43,769 nucleotides of DNA from Sphingomonas sp. Lineage in GTDB: Bacteria; Pseudomonadota; Alphaproteobacteria; Sphingomonadales; Sphingomonadaceae. Shown here piece by piece: positions 41,801 through 43,769 of the stretch. Below the pieces are notes generated by a model. It had not been told where the DNA came from and did not search any database. It saw only the letters and a list, made by a program, of their open reading frames with translations. Each line of letters begins with the position of its first letter. Within the stretch, counting starts at the first letter, position 1. Location of the stretch: assembly GCF_019746665.1 (NCBI RefSeq), contig NZ_JAIERS010000011.1, forward strand, positions 1-43,769, in the 5' to 3' direction. The translations under genes were made by a program, and so were the position numbers.

Positions 41801-43769
41801 AGCTCGCGGCCGCTGTCGCCCCAAAGCTCACGCTCGTCGCGCCAGTGAAATCGGTGCCGGTTAGCGTCACAACCGTCCCACCCGCGGTATTGCCCGTGTT
41901 TGGCGTCACTGCGGTCACCGTCGGAGCGGGCGTGACGTAGGTGAACTGGTTCCCTGCGGCCGTCGCGCTGGTACCGCCTCCAGTCGTCACGCGGACGTTG
42001 ACCACGCCGGCGGTACCGTTGGGTGCGATTGCCGTGAGCGAGGTCGCGTTGTTCACGGTGAAGGAAGTCGCCGGCGTCGCGCCAAAGCTAACGCTGGTCG
42101 TACCGATGAAATTGGTTCCGGTTAGAGTCACGACCGTGCCGCCGGACGTGGACCCGGTGTTGGGGGCGATCCCAGTCACCGTTGGCGCGGGCAAGACGTA
42201 GGTAAACTGGTTCGCAGCCGCAGCGGCACTAGTACCGCTCGGAGTCGTCACGGCCACGTTGACGGTCCCGGCCGCACCTGCGGGAGCTGTCGCGGTGATC
42301 GAGGTCGCGCTGTTGACGGTGAAGCTTGCCGCCGCCGCGCCGCCAAAGGAGACAGCCGTCGCGCCGGTGAAGTTGGTACCCGTCAGCGTCACCGCCGTGC
42401 CGCCCACCGTGCTGCCAGAATTGGGCGTGATAGCCGTAACCGTTGGCGCTGGCGCGACATAGGTGAACTGGTTCGCCGCCGCCGTCGCGCTCGTACCGCC
42501 GGGCGTCGTCACGGTGATGTTGACCGTCCCCGCCGCACCTGCCGGAGCTGTCGCGGTGATCGAGGTCGCGCTGTTGACGGTGAAGCTTGTCGCCGCCGAG
42601 CCGCCAAAGGAGACAGCCGTGGCGCCGGTGAAGTTGGTACCCGTCAGCGTCACCACCGTGCCGCCCGCCGTGCTGCCCGAGGTCGGACTGATGGCGGTGA
42701 CCGTGGGCGCAGGCGTTGTATAGGTATATTGATTCGCCGGTGCCGCAGCGCTGGTTCCGGCTGCGGTGGTGACGGTCACGTTGACGGTCCCCGCCGCGCC
42801 CGCCGGCGCCACCGCCTGGATCACGGTTGACGTGAGCGCGAATACACCCGTTGCCGGCACGCCACCAAAATTTACGCCCGTGACGCCGGTGAAACCGGTG
42901 CCGTTGATGATGACCAGATTGCCGCCCACCGTGCTGCCGCTGTTCGGTGTCAGCCCGGTCACGGTGGGAGCAGGCGTAACGTATGTGAACTGGTTCGCGG
43001 CTGCCGCCGCGCTCGTGCCGCCTGGGGTCGTGACCGTGATGTTGAGCACGCCCGCTGCCCCGGCAGGTGCAGTCGCCGTAATCGAAGTGGCGCTGTTGAC
43101 AGTGAAGCTCGCTGCCGCCGTGCCCCCGAAGCTCACGGCGGTCGCCCCGGTGAAGTTTGTGCCGGTCAGAGTCACGACCGTCCCGCCCGCCGTGCTGCCG
43201 CTGTTGGGCGCGACCGCCGTGACGGTCGGCGCCGGGGTCACATAAGTGAACTGGTTCGCAACGCCTGTCGCGCTGGTGCCGCCCGCCGTCGTCACCCGGA
43301 CGTTGACCACCCCCGCCGCGCCTGCCGGTGCGGTCGCCGTGATCGATGTCGCGCTGTTGACCGTGAAGCTCGCTGCCGCCGTCACGCCGAAGGTCACGCC
43401 GGTCGCCCCGGTGAAGTTCGTGCCGGTCAGTGTCACCACCGTTCCGCCCGCCGTGCTGCCGCTGTTGGGCGTCACCGCCGTGACGGTCGGCGCGGGGGTT
43501 ACATAAGTGAACTGGTTGGCCGCTGCCGTCGCGCTCGTGCCGCCCGCCGTCGTCACCCGGACGTTGACCGTCCCCGCCGCCCCCGCGGGCGCCGTCGCCG
43601 TGATCGAGGTGGCGCTGTTGACCGTGAAGCTCGCTGCCGCCGTCACGCCGAAGGTCACGCCGGTCGCCCCGGTGAAGTCGGTGCCGGTCAGCGTCACCAC
43701 CGTTCCGCCCGCCGTGCTGCCGCTGTTGGGCGTCACCGCCGTGACGGTCGGCGCGGGGGTTACATAAGT
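35865..43769 (-). CDS. giant autotransporter adhesin with TIG/IPT and Ig-like repeats (5' end cut)
   Basis: At least 2634 residues; the frame stays open to the window edge, so signal peptide and start are missing. In protein order: 11 TIG/IPT repeats of about 87 residues (PTVTAVTPNSGSTAGG units, about 43769-40895), three putative-Ig repeats (GxLPxGLTLSxxGxLSGTP), two QTISFTSxAP repeats, and two more putative-Ig repeats. Then come five cadherin/Big-like repeats joined by PPPPP linkers (about 39010-37690), and two diverged ones. A C-terminal beta-barrel (about the last 300 residues) ends FRFTTGVAF, with the usual terminal Phe. It should be exported by Sec and displayed or released through its own barrel, as an adhesin or biofilm protein. 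Binding partner unknown. Confidence 0.92.
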   Translation of the reverse strand, partial: TYVTPAPTVTAVTPNSGSTAGGTVVTLTGTDFTGATGVTFGVTAAASFTVNSATSITATAPAGAAGTVNVRVTTAGGTSATAAANQFTYVTPAPTVTAVTPNSGSTAGGTVVTLTGTNFTGATGVTFGVTAAASFTVNSATSITATAPAGAAGVVNVRVTTAGGTSATGVANQFTYVTPAPTVTAVAPNSGSTAGGTVVTLTGTNFTGATAVSFGGTAAASFTVNSATSITATAPAGAAGVLNITVTTPGGTSAAAAANQFTYVTPAPTVTGLTPNSGSTVGGNLVIINGTGFTGVTGVNFGGVPATGVFALTSTVIQAVAPAGAAGTVNVTVTTAAGTSAAAPANQYTYTTPAPTVTAISPTSGSTAGGTVVTLTGTNFTGATAVSFGGSAATSFTVNSATSITATAPAGAAGTVNITVTTPGGTSATAAANQFTYVAPAPTVTAITPNSGSTVGGTAVTLTGTNFTGATAVSFGGAAAASFTVNSATSITATAPAGAAGTVNVAVTTPSGTSAAAAANQFTYVLPAPTVTGIAPNTGSTSGGTVVTLTGTNFIGTTSVSFGATPATSFTVNNATSLTAIAPNGTAGVVNVRVTTGGGTSATAAGNQFTYVTPAPTVTAVTPNTGNTAGGTVVTLTGTDFTGATSVSFGATAAASFVVNSATSITATTPAGAAGTVNVRVTTGAGTSAIAAANQFTYVTPVPNVTAVTPNTGTTAGGTAVTLTGTGFAGATAVRFGTTAATGFTVNSDSSITATAPAGSGSVNITVTTPAGTSLATGVNQFTYVAPAPTVTALAPSSGPINGGTNVVITGTNLTGATGVSFGGRPATFFFVNSPTQISAVSPTAPGPAAFNVQVTTPSGISAPGPQNVFTYLPVPTVTGVSPATGVATGGTVVALTGTGFTGVSAVSFGGVPATSFTVNSATSITATAPPGAVGTVNITVAASGGTSATAAANQFTYVAPTLVLSPTALTAPVYGSAYNQTITAIGGNGSYSFSVTAGALPAGLTLSTSGVLSGTPTAAGTFNFTITATDTSATPLTGARPYSVTIAAPTIAVTPASLVAVVNPSPGNSYTAALSATGGIGPYSFAVTAGTVPPGLTVSNAGVFAGTPTAGGSFTFTVTATDAGGFTGSRVYTVPVNAPSLALTPTTLPNGTGGTPYSQTIGVIGGGTAPFTFSLTAGALPPGLTLSNSGTLSGTPSAPGSFNFTVTALDSSTGTGPYSVSQAYTVAIGAGSQTISFTSTAPTSATVGGTGYTPIATATSALPVTFTIDAASTGVCSIAGGVVSFVGAGTCTVNANQAGNGAFSAAPQVQQSFAVGRASQTISFTSAAPTGATVGGATYTPLASATSGLAVAFSIDATSTGVCTISSGVVSFTGVGTCRINANQAGNAAFSAAPQVQQSFAVGAPTITLTPTALQPATVATPFSATLSAGGGAAPYSFAVTGGALPAGMALSTGGTLSGTPSAGGTFTFTVTATDAAGFTGARAFTLTVAAPTVTVGPASLPGGRVGQSYAQALAAAGGTAPYRFAVTAGALPAGLTLAADGGLSGRPTAAGSFTFTVTATDTSTGSGPYSGSQAYTVSIAEAAPIAGAVNATAAYGSSANLITLALSGGPATSVSVASPPANGTATANGTSIVYTPSPTFIGTDSFTYTATGPGGTSAPATVTIAVSPPPPPVATNVSVTTAYQTARALDLAGSVTGVSTSVAIATPPTRGTATLAGTTVTYTPAAGFIGTDTFTFTATGPGGTSAPATVTVIVSPPPPPTVANVTTTTPYQTVRSIDLAPSVTGVSSSLAIATPPTRGTATLAGTTVTYTPAAGFIGTDSFTYTATGPGGTSAPATVSVTVAPPPPPVASNVTVSTPFQTARAIDLAPSVTGVSTSIAIGAAPTRGTATVSGTTVTYTPAAGFFGADSFTYTATGPGGTSAPATVTITVATPPPPTAAGTSASTPFETPLPIDVARLVTGVSTGIAIATAPANGTATVSGTVITYTPAPDYAGTDSFTYSATGPGGTSAPATITLTVAPLPPPAPAPRQATTDSNRSVTFDVTTGLRGAPFTVAIATPPPSGRASVQGGVISFTPAPDSPANVRFTFTVTSRFGTSQPTPIDVAVNVVPVPVPLKSAQTLAGTSVTVSLSDGATGGPFTAAALVGPLDPAMGSAAITRQGNGLVLTFTAGQTFSGLARISYTLSNSYTTSVPAVVEVTVNARPDPTTDPNVRSIVDTQVQTSQRFATQQIRNIDGRLQQLHDGGGTGFTNQLSLGGNIFTHYALGDRALIDAFTSYNPYARLGFEGGYNALAGGAGRSSALRGDVGSFGGGVRQASAIRGTGLGALVAGDASALDRLDSAELLQAAGTKSYGGGDNPFGAWLGGSLEFGTRDAVGGNGAFRFTTGGVTGGLDYRFSDKFILGGSIGYGQDLTDLANGQGRVSSQQYSGSIYASSQPAPRLFIDGLFGYGRTSFDTRRLAQQTGATITRSRDSEQIFASLNITYEYRGGRLWLAPYGRVDFVGATLFDYAERGDAVYALRVLDQSSSLVTGAAGFRLRYSLPFAGGTLTPTFRAEVQYDLEQGGAARLRYADLSNGFIYSFSSQQYARTRGLFGGSLSYFMPRGVRLKLDYEGTAMSNGTNHLFRFTTGVAF

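Noticed and set aside
37248..43767. Series of plus-strand open frames with 261-bp spacing (many starting MNWFA) opposite the giant gene.
   Set aside because: They are the antisense shadow of the TIG repeat array. Their periodicity is that of the minus-strand protein and none has ribosome binding sites or family features.
40895..43769. Regularly spaced repeats considered as a CRISPR or other non-coding array.
   Set aside because: The unit is 261 bp, is coding throughout and shows protein-level conservation. There are no short repeats with unique spacers.

Overview
The window is high-GC DNA from an alphaproteobacterium, most probably a member of the Sphingomonadaceae. This is inferred from the block eno / ftsB / pdhA / pdhB with a lipoyl domain fused to E1-beta, the WalW-like deacetylase, the orphan Tad pseudopilin trio, the DUF4170 and DUF952 proteins, and intergenic hairpin repeats with a CCCCGGC/GCCGGGG core. 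Most of the window is ordinary chromosomal housekeeping DNA, with one restriction-modification-like insertion and one giant surface-protein gene cut by the right edge.

Layout, left to right. 1-5.1 kb: a tRNA with CAT anticodon, a polysaccharide-deacetylase-like protein, a PAS histidine-kinase-like protein with an eroded ATPase domain, an AsnC/Lrp regulator and an exported TPR-like protein. 5.1-9.5 kb: an SDR oxidoreductase, a tiny exported Thr/Lys-rich protein whose ribosome binding site is locked in a hairpin, gyrA and a coupled DUF952 gene. 9.6-14.2 kb: a YhhN-family membrane protein, a one-polypeptide DNA methyltransferase plus Mrr-like nuclease whose central region is about 50% GC, a coupled unknown small gene, then trmFO. 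14.3-18.9 kb: an EF-hand membrane protein, a squalene/phytoene-synthase-like protein, and a three-gene tadG/tadE/tadF-like pseudopilin operon. 18.9-23.5 kb: pdhB, pdhA, ftsB and eno, all on the minus strand, interrupted by a repeat-rich spacer.

23.6-25.6 kb: a YqjD/YqjE-type membrane-protein operon ending in a DUF4170 gene. 25.7-30.4 kb: an exported esterase-like hydrolase, a rhomboid protease, a Pit phosphate transporter and a GT-B glycosyltransferase. 30.5-35.6 kb: a UvrD/PcrA helicase, an overlapping three-gene minus-strand set (CcdC-like membrane protein, DUF938 methyltransferase, TMEM175-like channel), and a LapA-like gene coupled to pyrF. 35.9 kb to the edge: at least 2634 residues of an autotransporter built from 11 TIG/IPT repeats, other Ig-like repeats and a C-terminal beta-barrel.

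The best candidates for something new are the methyltransferase-nuclease fusion with its swapped-looking recognition region and coupled small partner, the Shine-Dalgarno-sequestering hairpin at about 5.9 kb, and the giant repeat adhesin whose outermost repeats are nearly identical. No rRNA, CRISPR array, prophage or insertion sequence was recognised. All family assignments come from reading motifs; no database search was run.
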